From Chitinophaga pinensis (GTDB lineage Bacteria; Bacteroidota; Bacteroidia; UKL13-3): a stretch of 64,000 nt of DNA. Numbering within the stretch: position 1 is the first letter of the stretch; each line of letters begins with the position of its first letter. The stretch lies in NCBI GenBank assembly GCA_945860865.1, contig CAMARW010000005.1:113723-177722 (forward strand), read 5' to 3'. Of the stretch, positions 29,187-38,229 are shown piece after piece. Both the position numbers and the translations under genes were made by a program. The notes beneath the pieces were generated by a model that had not been told where the DNA came from, did no database searches, and was given only the letters and a program-made list of their open reading frames with translations.

Positions 29187-30419
29187 ATGACCCTTCAAGA
29201 AAACCTGCAAATTGCTTTTAATTCTATCAGAGGAAATAAACTAAGGGCCTCCATTACGGCACTAATAATTTCTATAGGAATAATGGCTTTGGTGGGTATT
29301 TTAACGGCTATTGATGGTATTAAAGCAGGTATAAACACGTCTTTTTCTACGATGGGTGCAAATACGTTTAATATCAAAAATAGGGGGCAAAATATTCGTT
29401 TCTCTGGCGGGGGAAAGGGTGCGCAAAAGTTTAAATCTATATCAAAATATGAAGCCCAGAAGTTTGAAGCCGAATTTAAATTTCCTGCTACCATTTCTAC
29501 TTCTGTTAATGCTGGTTTTAATAGTACAGTTAAATTTAATAGTATTAAAACAGATCCCAATATATCTATCATGGGTGGCGATTTAAATTATCTTAAAGTG
29601 GCTGGTTACGAGCTTTCTTCAGGTAGAAATTTTACAGATAAAGAGCTCAGTTCTGCAGCTAATGCTGTTATCCTTGGTTCAGAAATAAAAGATAAACTCT
29701 TTCCTACTAAAGACCCCGTTGGCGAAAGTGTTTTTATAGGTGCAGCAAAATTTAGAATTATTGGTGCACTTTCCTCTAAAGGATCTAGTATGGGTTTTGG
29801 TGGCGATAGAATAGTTATTGTGCCCCTACAAAATGCCTATCAAACTTTTTCTGTTCCTAACATGAGTGCGGTAATTACAGTGGCTGTAAACGATGTAAAT
29901 ACGATGGATTTTGCCGTAGAAGAAGCTACAAGTTTGTTTAGGAGAATTAGAAAAGTTCCTCTCAAAAGTGAAATAAATTTTTCGGTTTATAAGGCAGATA
30001 ATATTGCCAAAGAATTAATCAGCAATCTTGTGTATGTTACAGCTGCCGCTACTGTAATTGGCTTTATTACTTTATTAGGTGCTGCTATAGGTTTAATGAA
30101 TATTATGCTAGTTTCTGTCTCAGAAAGAACCCGGGAAATAGGAATTAGAAAGGCTATTGGTGCCACCCAACAAGTAATTCGTAGGCAGTTTTTGTTTGAG
30201 GCAATTGTTATCTGTCAGCTGGGTGGTATAGGTGGAATTATTTTTGGAATTATTATTGGAAACATTGTTACCACGCTGGTTGGAGTGGGGTTTATTATAC
30301 CCTGGCTATGGATGCTCAGTGGAATTGCCCTTTGTTTAGTTGTTGGCCTAGTGAGTGGTATTTACCCTGCCATAAAAGCAAGTAAGTTAGATCCTATTGA
30401 GGCGCTAAGATTTGAGTAA
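29187..30419 (+). CDS. ABC transporter permease, MacB/FtsX type
   Basis: The 410-residue protein has the same architecture as the permease at 16.6 kb: N-terminal helix with FNSIRGNKLRASITALIISIG, periplasmic MacB_PCD domain (about 45-260) including GGDLNYLKVAGYELSSGR, and three C-terminal helices with VSVSERTREIGIRKAIGAT and ASKLDPIEALRFE. No ATPase gene is adjacent. It sits between the IscA-like gene and an M23-like membrane protein in a tightly packed plus-strand run (6 and 2 base gaps). Confidence 0.9.
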   Translation: MTLQENLQIAFNSIRGNKLRASITALIISIGIMALVGILTAIDGIKAGINTSFSTMGANTFNIKNRGQNIRFSGGGKGAQKFKSISKYEAQKFEAEFKFPATISTSVNAGFNSTVKFNSIKTDPNISIMGGDLNYLKVAGYELSSGRNFTDKELSSAANAVILGSEIKDKLFPTKDPVGESVFIGAAKFRIIGALSSKGSSMGFGGDRIVIVPLQNAYQTFSVPNMSAVITVAVNDVNTMDFAVEEATSLFRRIRKVPLKSEINFSVYKADNIAKELISNLVYVTAAATVIGFITLLGAAIGLMNIMLVSVSERTREIGIRKAIGATQQVIRRQFLFEAIVICQLGGIGGIIFGIIIGNIVTTLVGVGFIIPWLWMLSGIALCLVVGLVSGIYPAIKASKLDPIEALRFE

Positions 30420-30421
30420 AA

Positions 30422-31474
30422 ATGGAAAAAAACCTGCAACAATTCTCGCAAACATACAATCAAGGGTTATGGATTGCCGCTTTCATTTTCGCTTGTTTGG
30501 CATTTTACAGGTTGTTTTTAGTTCTTAAAACCAAGGAAAACCGCAACTGGATTTTTAAATCGAAAGCTGATTTTTTTGTATTGGGATTAAAATTTTATTT
30601 CCTCCTGGGATTATTGGCTTTTTTGGCCAATATACCTGTTTGGTTTTTATCTGTTGCTCAATTTAGATTTATAGCACCCGCCATGCCATTTAACGTTTTA
30701 TTATTTATACTGGTCTGGTTAAGTGTGCAAGAAATTATCCTATGTTTTACCGTTTCTCAATCGTTAGTTGAGCAATTTATAAAGCGAATTTTGTTTTTTT
30801 TAGTTAGCATTTTTTGCAGCTCGTCTTTTATTTTGGCCGCATTTATTGTACCAGGAACTTTTAAATATCCATTAGCGCAATCAACTATAATCTTGCAATT
30901 ACCCGTATATGGAACCTGGTTAGCAGCCAATGCTGGTCACCAAAAATGGGTTAACTACCACCAAAATTATAGGCCACAATTTTTTGCTATAGACATGGTA
31001 AAGCTAAATGATGCGGGTAGGTTTTTTGAAAATGAGGGGAATGATTCTAACGACTTTTACACCTTTGGCGACAGTATTTTTGCTCCTGCTAATGGTCTCA
31101 TTTATGCTATTTCAGATAATCATCCAACCCAGCCTATATACCAAGGTGTAGATAGTATTAATCCGGCAGGTAATTATATCCAAATAAAAATCGGTTTGAA
31201 CCAACATTTGTTTTTAGCTCATTTAAAAGCAGGCACTATAAAGGTTGGAGTAGGAGATACCATTAAAGTTGGAACTTTTCTAGCTTTGGCGGGTAATAGC
31301 GGTAATACGAGTTACCCACACTTACACTTACATATTCAAAATTCTGCTATTCTCAATGATTCATCTGCAACTGGTTTACCCTTTATATTTAATAATATAG
31401 AGCGCAAACGTTATTGTGGTTGGGAAAAACCCGCCTTCCCATTTTTACTCCGAAACGATCAATTTAGAAATTAG
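30422..31474 (+). CDS. Membrane protein with M23 (LytM-like) peptidase domain, first zinc His replaced
   Basis: The 350-residue protein has four N-terminal transmembrane helices (within 15-160) and a C-terminal M23 domain (about 175-330). The HLHLH cluster at 300-304 and the GNSGNTSYPHLH context are typical, and Asp191 in FFAIDMV is retained, but the position normally occupied by the first histidine of HxxxD is Phe187. Relatives with QRYAID in this place exist, so this is a subfamily trait. It may be a peptidoglycan-binding or regulatory protein rather than an active endopeptidase. It starts 2 bases after the permease stop and ends immediately before the next gene. Confidence 0.78.
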   Translation: MEKNLQQFSQTYNQGLWIAAFIFACLAFYRLFLVLKTKENRNWIFKSKADFFVLGLKFYFLLGLLAFLANIPVWFLSVAQFRFIAPAMPFNVLLFILVWLSVQEIILCFTVSQSLVEQFIKRILFFLVSIFCSSSFILAAFIVPGTFKYPLAQSTIILQLPVYGTWLAANAGHQKWVNYHQNYRPQFFAIDMVKLNDAGRFFENEGNDSNDFYTFGDSIFAPANGLIYAISDNHPTQPIYQGVDSINPAGNYIQIKIGLNQHLFLAHLKAGTIKVGVGDTIKVGTFLALAGNSGNTSYPHLHLHIQNSAILNDSSATGLPFIFNNIERKRYCGWEKPAFPFLLRNDQFRN

Positions 31475-32374
31475 ATGTTACCCCAATTTTTAATACATAT
31501 TTTAGCAGAGATAAATAGCTTGTGGCTAAGTATAGCTCTGCTTAGCATGTTATTTTTGTTCTTTATTTTGAAAGTTAAGTTTCAAAAAAGTGCGTCTCTA
31601 AAAACTTACGGAATTTTATTTTATGCCTTCGTTTTTTATTGTATATCGGCTATTTCTTTTGTGCTTTTACAAGCACTTAATCAGTTTTTTAATATTGAAA
31701 ATGATGTCTTTAGCAACTTCGGATGGTTTTTTCCTTATGTTCTATTATGTGCCATTGTAGGCGCTTTTATAGGTTGGTTAATGTATGTTTCGGCCCTTAA
31801 AATTGCCAAAGAATATGTGTTTCAATTAATGAATTACAGTCTACTTATTATTGCTCCATACCTATTTTACACCTTGCTTATTAAGCCGTTTTATCAAACC
31901 ATTTCTTTGTATCAAGTAGCCGATAAAAACCTGTTGTTACCTCAAGATATTAACTTTAATAATATTGAATCTTACACAGAAAAAATAGATTCCACTGTTA
32001 TGTTTATGCCTGCTGTTCCTGCGCAACTCTTTGATTCTTTGTTGATTCAGGCAATAGGTTCAAACATAAAAATTACGAATAATAGGAATGGTTTTTCTTA
32101 TCAATTTCCGGTGGCTATAAAGCCCATTCATCAAATATATGTGGCGCAAGTAAAACCATATAAACAATTGGTTTTATTGGCTTTAGCGCCCGTTATTCAA
32201 TCGCAAGCCTCTTTGCTTATTATTGATTCTTTGGGTATGGTTAATTTTGAAAAGAAAATTGAAGATGGTTCTAATCGTTTAAGCATTAGTTTGGATAATA
32301 AATACGCACGTTTACAACAAGCTAACGTTAATGATAGTATTCAATTTAAACAGGCTTTTTTACTTAAACCATAA
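31475..32374 (+). CDS. Hypothetical membrane protein
   Basis: I do not recognise this 299-residue protein. It has four predicted transmembrane helices (about 14-32, 43-65, 83-105, 120-145) followed by a soluble, probably extracytoplasmic C-terminal half without cysteine clusters or known motifs. Its start codon directly follows the M23-like stop, so the two are translationally linked and may form one membrane complex. The 3' end overlaps the convergent hemW by 11 bases. Confidence 0.7.
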   Translation: MLPQFLIHILAEINSLWLSIALLSMLFLFFILKVKFQKSASLKTYGILFYAFVFYCISAISFVLLQALNQFFNIENDVFSNFGWFFPYVLLCAIVGAFIGWLMYVSALKIAKEYVFQLMNYSLLIIAPYLFYTLLIKPFYQTISLYQVADKNLLLPQDINFNNIESYTEKIDSTVMFMPAVPAQLFDSLLIQAIGSNIKITNNRNGFSYQFPVAIKPIHQIYVAQVKPYKQLVLLALAPVIQSQASLLIIDSLGMVNFEKKIEDGSNRLSISLDNKYARLQQANVNDSIQFKQAFLLKP

Positions 32375-33491
32375 AAGCATTAGAAGCAATTCCATCGGCT
32401 AAAAAGCGTGCTTCTGGTTGCAAAATTAAACAGCCATTCTCGTTTATAATTTGATTGGCCTCCATATTAGCTTGTAATTGTTTTTGTAAATATTTCATTT
32501 GGTTCAACCCAAATTTTTCTAAACCTTCTGCTAAGTTTAAGCCCCAAATGGTTCTTAAGCCTGTCATAACCCATTCATTGTACTGATTATTTAGGCTCAA
32601 TATTTCGTGTTCTGAGGGGAGAATGTTGTTTCCTAAATCCTTAATATACTGATTGTTATTGCTAACATTCCAGCTGCGTTCATTTTTGCAAAAGCTGTGG
32701 GCGCCCGGACCCACACCTAAATAATTTACGCCTTTCCAATATTGGGTATTGTGGAGGGCATAGGCTTTGTTTTTTGCGAAATTAGCAATTTCATATTGTT
32801 CAAATCCGGCTGCTGCGGCTAGGTTTATTAAACTTAAAAATTGTTGCTCACTAAGCTCCTCTGAAGCGGTAATAAATTGTTTGTTTTTTAATTGATTGCC
32901 AAAAACCGTTTTGGGTTCTATGGTTAAGCAATAGCTTGATATGTGTTGCACTTGTAAATTAAATGCAGTAGCCAAATTGTCTTCCCATCTTTGGAGACTT
33001 AATCCTGGAATGCCATAAATTAAGTCTATGCTTATTTGATTAAAGCCAACATCTTGGGCGAGTTTTACGCAGTTTTTAGCATCTTCTGCTAGGTGCGCTC
33101 TATTCATAAAGCGTAAATCTGCGTCATCAAAACTTTGTATGCCAATGCTTAATCTGTTTATTGGAGTTGAATTTAAATAGTTCAGGTATTCGGGTGTTAA
33201 ATCATCGGGATTGGCTTCCAAGGTAAACTCTTTAAGCGCTGAAAGGTTAAATTCTTTAGCCAATGTGTTTAATACAATATCTAATTCTTCTGGTAAAAGA
33301 ATACTAGGTGTGCCACCACCAATATAAATGGTTTGAATAGGTTCGTTGCCTAAGAATGTTTTTCTTAAAAATAGTTCTTTTGCAATTGCTTGTACTAGCT
33401 TTTCTTTGTATGAAAGAACCGTGCTAAAATGAAAATTACAATAATAACAAGCTTGTTTGCAAAAAGGGATATGAATATAAATTCCGCTCAT
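32364..33491 (-). CDS. hemW: Radical SAM heme chaperone HemW
   Basis: The protein (375 residues from ATG 33491) has the radical SAM motif CKQACYYC at about 10-17, preceded by GIYIHIPF, and IYIGGGTPSIL, IGIQSFDDADLRFMNRAH and LIYGIPG, all family hallmarks. HemW delivers heme to respiratory enzymes; older annotation as oxygen-independent coproporphyrinogen III oxidase (HemN) is less likely. An ATG at 33500 would add three residues; 33491 fits the family start (SGIYIHIPF). It is transcribed against the plus-strand run. Confidence 0.92.
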   Translation of the reverse strand: MSGIYIHIPFCKQACYYCNFHFSTVLSYKEKLVQAIAKELFLRKTFLGNEPIQTIYIGGGTPSILLPEELDIVLNTLAKEFNLSALKEFTLEANPDDLTPEYLNYLNSTPINRLSIGIQSFDDADLRFMNRAHLAEDAKNCVKLAQDVGFNQISIDLIYGIPGLSLQRWEDNLATAFNLQVQHISSYCLTIEPKTVFGNQLKNKQFITASEELSEQQFLSLINLAAAAGFEQYEIANFAKNKAYALHNTQYWKGVNYLGVGPGAHSFCKNERSWNVSNNNQYIKDLGNNILPSEHEILSLNNQYNEWVMTGLRTIWGLNLAEGLEKFGLNQMKYLQKQLQANMEANQIINENGCLILQPEARFLADGIASNAFMV

Positions 33492-33547
33492 AGTAAACAT
33501 ACGAAGTAAAGTGCAATTATGGATTTAACAAAACGTTTATATATTCA

Positions 33548-35311
33548 TTGAAAAAAATTAGCCTTTTTATTTGTTTGTTTTTTTTGCTGCAAGGGGTAAT
33601 TGCACAGAAAAAATATTGGGTTAAAATTAGCTTTGAACCAGCCCACGAAAAACTCTCTAAGCAATATTTATCATGGCAATTGGTTGATTCTGTTTTGTTG
33701 AGCAACTATTTTCAAACAATTAAATTGCAGTGTTATGATGAGCAATTTTTAAGCACACAAATACAAACAAACTTTATTACTAATGATAGTTTAATTGCCC
33801 ACTATTTTTTAGGTAAAACCTATTTAATAAACAGGTTAGATTTTGGAAACGTGCCAATAGAATGGCTTGGCCGGGAGTATAAAATGATAGGGTCACAAAA
33901 AATTAAGGCCAATCATATTAGTAAGTATTTTAATATGATACTTGATTTTGCCGAAAATAATGGGTATCCATTTGCCCAAATTGGATTAGATTCTATTTTG
34001 GTAGATTCTAACGGGGTAAAAGCACAGCTTAACTTAGTAAAAAACAGGTTGGTGCTTTTAGATAGTATTGATTTTGGAGGTACCGCAAAAATGGATAAAA
34101 TGTTTTTGCAATTGTTTGCCAATTATAAACCAGGAGCGGTATACCAAGAAGATTTGTTGAAAAAGCTAGATAGCCGCTTAAGTGAACTGCCTTATGTGCA
34201 AGTTGCTCAACCCATGGGTGTTTATTTTTATGGCAATAAAGCAAGGCCTTATGTATATATAAACCAAAGAAAAGCGTCGAGTTTTGATGGCGTAATTGGC
34301 TTTGCTCCAAATAGTACGCTCAATAATAGATTAGTTTTAACAGGAGATATGAATCTTAAACTAGCTAATTTATTTGGTTCAGGCAAAAATTTTGAGCTAA
34401 CGTATAGAGGTTATTTAAACAACTCTCAAGACTTGCAAATGAAGTTCTTGTGGCCTTATTTTTTAAAGACCAAGCTGGCTTTAGATTTTAGTTTTAAACT
34501 GGCTAAATTTGATTCTACCTGGATAGAAATTGCAAATGATATAGGTTTACAATACAGATTAGGAGGTAATAATTACCTTAAATTTTATTTTCAAAACCAA
34601 ACTATAAATAGTTTTGTGGTAGATTCTCAGTTTGTAAAAATTAATAAACGTTTGCCTGCTGTGCACGATGTGGTAAATAATTTATATGGCTTGGCAATCA
34701 GAAAATCTACCCTCGATTATTTTAATAACCCCCGTAAAGGCTTCTTGTTGAACCTAGAGGTTGGGGCCGGAACCAAAAGAATTGTGCCTATGGAAGGACT
34801 TCAACAACTTAAATTAAGCGGCTCCAATGCTGAAGTTTATAATTTATATGACTCAATTCAGCTATTAACAATGCAGTACAAATTGCAAGGAAATTTCTCT
34901 TACTACCTTAATTTTAGAAAAAACTGGGTGCTGCACAGTCAAATAAATACGGCCATGCTTATGAATCAAAATCTATTTTTTAATGAGTTATTCCGAATTG
35001 GTGGATTAAAAACTTTAAAGGGATTTGACGAACAAAGTATATTTGCCAATAAATACTTGATTGGTAATTTTGAATTACGTTATTTGTTTCTACAAAATAG
35101 TGGCTTTATGATCTTTTGGAATGGCGCTTGGTACGAAAATACTGCTTTGCCGCAAGTAAGGGTAGATAAACCTTGGGGGGTAGGAGTGGGTATGAATATT
35201 GAAACTGGTGCAGGTGTTTTTTCATTATATTATGCCTTAGGGAAGCAATTAGGCAATGAATTTGAGTTTCAAAGAGCAAAAATTCACTTTGGATTTGTAA
35301 ATTTCTTTTAA
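33548..35311 (+). CDS. Outer-membrane Omp85/BamA-TamA-like protein
   Basis: The 587-residue protein starts with TTG at 33548, giving a signal peptide MKKISLFICLFFLLQGVIAQ. Residues about 60-240 look like POTRA domains (KANHISKYFNMILDFAENNG, GAVYQEDLLKKLDSRL), followed by a C-terminal barrel with NNPRKGFLLNLEVGAGTKR, which is the surface-antigen pattern, and FRIGGLKTLKGFDEQSIFA, which matches the conserved barrel motif (xRGF-like). It should insert or export proteins at the outer membrane. Only a few POTRA repeats are present, so it is TamA-like rather than the essential BamA. It begins the run leading to DUF4271, hemD and the gld genes. Confidence 0.82.
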   Translation: MKKISLFICLFFLLQGVIAQKKYWVKISFEPAHEKLSKQYLSWQLVDSVLLSNYFQTIKLQCYDEQFLSTQIQTNFITNDSLIAHYFLGKTYLINRLDFGNVPIEWLGREYKMIGSQKIKANHISKYFNMILDFAENNGYPFAQIGLDSILVDSNGVKAQLNLVKNRLVLLDSIDFGGTAKMDKMFLQLFANYKPGAVYQEDLLKKLDSRLSELPYVQVAQPMGVYFYGNKARPYVYINQRKASSFDGVIGFAPNSTLNNRLVLTGDMNLKLANLFGSGKNFELTYRGYLNNSQDLQMKFLWPYFLKTKLALDFSFKLAKFDSTWIEIANDIGLQYRLGGNNYLKFYFQNQTINSFVVDSQFVKINKRLPAVHDVVNNLYGLAIRKSTLDYFNNPRKGFLLNLEVGAGTKRIVPMEGLQQLKLSGSNAEVYNLYDSIQLLTMQYKLQGNFSYYLNFRKNWVLHSQINTAMLMNQNLFFNELFRIGGLKTLKGFDEQSIFANKYLIGNFELRYLFLQNSGFMIFWNGAWYENTALPQVRVDKPWGVGVGMNIETGAGVFSLYYALGKQLGNEFEFQRAKIHFGFVNFF

Positions 35312-35319
35312 AGAGAAAC

Positions 35320-36246
35320 ATGTTAAAAAGAGTATTAATTTTTCTGTTATTTAATCTGCCGCTGGTATACTTGGGTGCCCAAGATTCTATTCAAATAGCC
35401 CGGTTAGATAGTCCTATTCAAAATACACAAGAAGTTGATTTGAGTCCGAAAAACCTCCTAGATAGTTTGGCTAATTCTGATAATATTAGGTTGTATTTTT
35501 TTAGAAATGAAGCTGTAATTAATGTAATTGAAAGCGAAAAACCTTTCGAATCTAGCAGGGATTTACCACTTTTAAAAGCAATTCAATTGCGCAAACAACC
35601 CAGAGAAGCCTGGAAATTTTGGATACTTTTATTGAATCTTTTATTTCTTGCTCTTATAAGACTTATTCACATAAAAAGATTTGATGAAATTATTCAATCT
35701 GCTTTTAATTTACAAGCAGATTTTAGTCAATACACAGATAAAGTAGGAACCTACGTAGCCAGTCATACAGGCTTATTTGTAAACTTTATAATTGCGGTAT
35801 CATTTTTTATTAGTAACTTATTATCAATTAACCATCAATTAGAACAAAGTAATTATTATGGTTTTTTTATTCAGTTATCTATTGGCTTGTTTTTATTGTA
35901 TTTAGGTAAAATAACGCTTAACTTGTTTATTGGATACTTATTTAAAGTTAAGCAAATGAGTTCTGTTATTATTTTCAATGCACTGGTGCTAAACAATGTT
36001 TTGGGAGTGGTATTAGTGTTTCTAAATTTGTTTTTTGTATTTGTAAATGAGCCTGTAATTGTAAATATTATTGCTTCAATCTCAATTATAACTATTTTAA
36101 TTTCAGTTATTTACAGGCAAGTTAAAAATATTCTGATGATTAGTCAATATACCAAACTTCAATTTATATACATATTTTTATATCTTTGCTGCCTTGAAAT
36201 ATTACCATGGTTGGTTTTATTTAAAGTGTTTTTAAATAGTTGGTAG
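35320..36246 (+). CDS. DUF4271 multipass membrane protein
   Basis: This 308-residue protein has a cleavable-looking N-terminal hydrophobic segment, a short soluble region (about 20-95), then six or so transmembrane helices. It fits DUF4271, a Bacteroidota family with no known function that is often found directly upstream of hemD, as here (2-base spacing). An ATG at 35320, 8 bases after the Omp85-like stop, is the start. Confidence 0.78.
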   Translation: MLKRVLIFLLFNLPLVYLGAQDSIQIARLDSPIQNTQEVDLSPKNLLDSLANSDNIRLYFFRNEAVINVIESEKPFESSRDLPLLKAIQLRKQPREAWKFWILLLNLLFLALIRLIHIKRFDEIIQSAFNLQADFSQYTDKVGTYVASHTGLFVNFIIAVSFFISNLLSINHQLEQSNYYGFFIQLSIGLFLLYLGKITLNLFIGYLFKVKQMSSVIIFNALVLNNVLGVVLVFLNLFFVFVNEPVIVNIIASISIITILISVIYRQVKNILMISQYTKLQFIYIFLYLCCLEILPWLVLFKVFLNSW

Positions 36247-36247
36247 A

Positions 36248-37006
36248 TTGAAAAAAGAAAAAATAAAAAGTATACTCATTTCTCAGCCAAGGCCAGAAAG
36301 TTTGAAATCACCGTGGTTTGATTTGGAGAAGAAATATAAACTTAAGATGGATTTTCGGCCATTTATATTGGTTGAACCTATCTCAGGTAAGGAATTTAGA
36401 CAGCAAAAAATTAACATCTTAGATTACACTGCAATCATTTTAAATTCGCGCAATTCGGTCGATAATTTTTTTCGCATGTGCACAGAATTAAAAGTGGAGA
36501 TTCCTATTGAGTTAAAATATTTTTGTGTAAATGAAAGTATCGCCAATTATTTATCAAAATATATCCAAGTAAGAAAAAGAAAAATTTTTATTGGAAAAGG
36601 TACAGAAATAGAATTGTTCCCTATGTTTAAAACTCACGCAACAGAAAAATATCTATTTCCGTGCAGCGATTGGAGGAAACAAGACATAGAAAAATTCATG
36701 AAGAAAAGTAAAATTGTCTTTAAAGAAGCCTTTTTTTACAGAATTATTTCAAGTAATTTATCCGACTTAACTCACGTAAATTATGATATAATTGCGTTTT
36801 TTAGTCCGGCCGATATACGGTCTTTATTTGAGAATTTCCCTAATTTCAAGCAAAACAAAACCTTAGTAGCAGGATTTGGAGCAACAACACTAAAGGCAAT
36901 TCTTGACGCTAATTTAGAGCCTAATATTCAAGCTCCCACACCCCAAACGCCCTCTATGATTACTGCAGTAGATAAATTCATTGAAGCCCATCACAAGGGA
37001 GTTTAA
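36248..37006 (+). CDS. hemD: Uroporphyrinogen-III synthase
   Basis: The 252-residue protein (TTG start at 36248, 2 bases after the DUF4271 stop) begins with KKEKIKSILISQPRPES, the RPxxQ-like entry of HemD, and has the two-domain alternating pattern with DYTAIILNSRNSVDNFF and YDIIAFFSPADIRSLF, and the end AGFGATTLKAILDANLEP. It closes hydroxymethylbilane to uroporphyrinogen III in heme synthesis. HemD is poorly conserved, so the call rests on these regions and the DUF4271 neighbour. Confidence 0.82.
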   Translation: MKKEKIKSILISQPRPESLKSPWFDLEKKYKLKMDFRPFILVEPISGKEFRQQKINILDYTAIILNSRNSVDNFFRMCTELKVEIPIELKYFCVNESIANYLSKYIQVRKRKIFIGKGTEIELFPMFKTHATEKYLFPCSDWRKQDIEKFMKKSKIVFKEAFFYRIISSNLSDLTHVNYDIIAFFSPADIRSLFENFPNFKQNKTLVAGFGATTLKAILDANLEPNIQAPTPQTPSMITAVDKFIEAHHKGV

Positions 37007-37117
37007 AAGTGTATAGTTTCCTGTAAATTTCATCTAATTTTCAACAAGATTTCATTTATTTAAAATATTTTTTATATTCGTAAAACGATATTGGAAATAT
37101 ATTATAAATTTATCAGG

Positions 37118-38119
37118 ATGAATAAAAGCTTTACACGCATTGTTTTTGGAGTATTTTTAATGCTCAATGTGCCAGTTTTAAAGGCTCAGCAAGATCCGCA
37201 TTACACGCAGTTTATGTTTAATAAACTTAATTTTAATGCAGGTACTGCTGGTGCTACTGATGGTAAAATTTGTGCCACGATTATTCAAAGAAATCAATGG
37301 ATGGGATTTGGAGGAGGTGAATATGATGCTGGAAATGGCAAAATGGTATCTCGCGGCTCAGCACCTGTTAATTTAGTTGGTAGTATTAATGCAGCCATTG
37401 GATCAAGAATTGGGGTTGGAGCTACTTTCTCTAACGACATGATTGGCTTTAAAAGAACTATCATTCCTCGTTTCACTTTGGCTTATCGTCATCCACTTGG
37501 AGATGGCGCAACCTTATCTGCTGGAGTAGGTGCAGGGTTGATGCAAGTTTCTGTAGATGGAGATTACAATGCCATTGATCAAGATGATCCTAATATTCCT
37601 AATGCAGTAGAAACAGGAACTGCTCCTGATTTTGATTTAGGTTTGTATTATGCTAAAGATAATTTATTAGGTGTTATTGATGGGTTTTATGCAGGTTTTT
37701 CTGCCACACATATCAATCAAAGCAAAATTGAATTGGTTTCATTCACAGAAAACAGTGCTATGCACATGTATTTTGTAACTGGTGGTTCATACCAATTAAA
37801 TTCTATGATGAAATTACAACCAAATGTATTAATTAAAAAAGATCCATCTAAAATTCAGGCAGATTTAAACTGTTTTTTAGTGTGGAACGAAAACATCAGA
37901 GGTGGTTTAACTTGGAGGCCAATGGATGCTGCTGCAGTCTTAATTGGATATGAGTTTCCATTTGGTTTAAATGCTGGAATTAGTTATGATATAACTACAT
38001 CAAAAATTATAAATTATAGTTCAGGATCGGTTGAATTTATGTTGAGGTATTGCTTTGGCGTAAAGATTCCACCAAGAGAAAAAGTAATAAGATCTAGGTA
38101 TACTCCAAGATTTATGTAA
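37118..38119 (+). CDS. porP: PorP/SprF-type T9SS outer-membrane protein
   Basis: The protein (333 residues from ATG 37118) has a signal peptide ending KAQ and the mature start QDPHYTQFMFNKLNFNAGTAG, diagnostic of the PorP/SprF family; the rest is a predicted beta barrel ending YSSGSVEFMLRYCFGVK. An upstream in-frame TTG at 37091 would add nine residues before the signal peptide and is not used here. PorP/SprF proteins assist T9SS secretion and adhesin display. The gldK gene starts 110 bases downstream behind its own promoter. Confidence 0.9.
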   Translation: MNKSFTRIVFGVFLMLNVPVLKAQQDPHYTQFMFNKLNFNAGTAGATDGKICATIIQRNQWMGFGGGEYDAGNGKMVSRGSAPVNLVGSINAAIGSRIGVGATFSNDMIGFKRTIIPRFTLAYRHPLGDGATLSAGVGAGLMQVSVDGDYNAIDQDDPNIPNAVETGTAPDFDLGLYYAKDNLLGVIDGFYAGFSATHINQSKIELVSFTENSAMHMYFVTGGSYQLNSMMKLQPNVLIKKDPSKIQADLNCFLVWNENIRGGLTWRPMDAAAVLIGYEFPFGLNAGISYDITTSKIINYSSGSVEFMLRYCFGVKIPPREKVIRSRYTPRFM

Positions 38120-38168
38120 TAATTAATTATTAATTCACGTTCTACTAACAAAATATTTTTGGCAAAAC

Positions 38169-38198
38169 TTGCATTATTCTTAGAAATTTATATTTTTG
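38169..38198 (+). promoter_or_regulatory. Promoter of gldKLMN
   Basis: TTG at 38169-38171 and TATTTTTG at 38191-38198 are separated by 19 bases, an exact match to the Bacteroidota TTG-N19-TAnnTTTG consensus. The gldK ATG is 31 bases after the -7 box. Confidence 0.75.
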
Positions 38199-38229
38199 CC
38201 ATATTACAGTCATTATATTTGAAATAACA

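Noticed and set aside
37091..37117. TTG start for porP
   Set aside because: It would put nine polar and aromatic residues before a good signal peptide that begins at ATG 37118.
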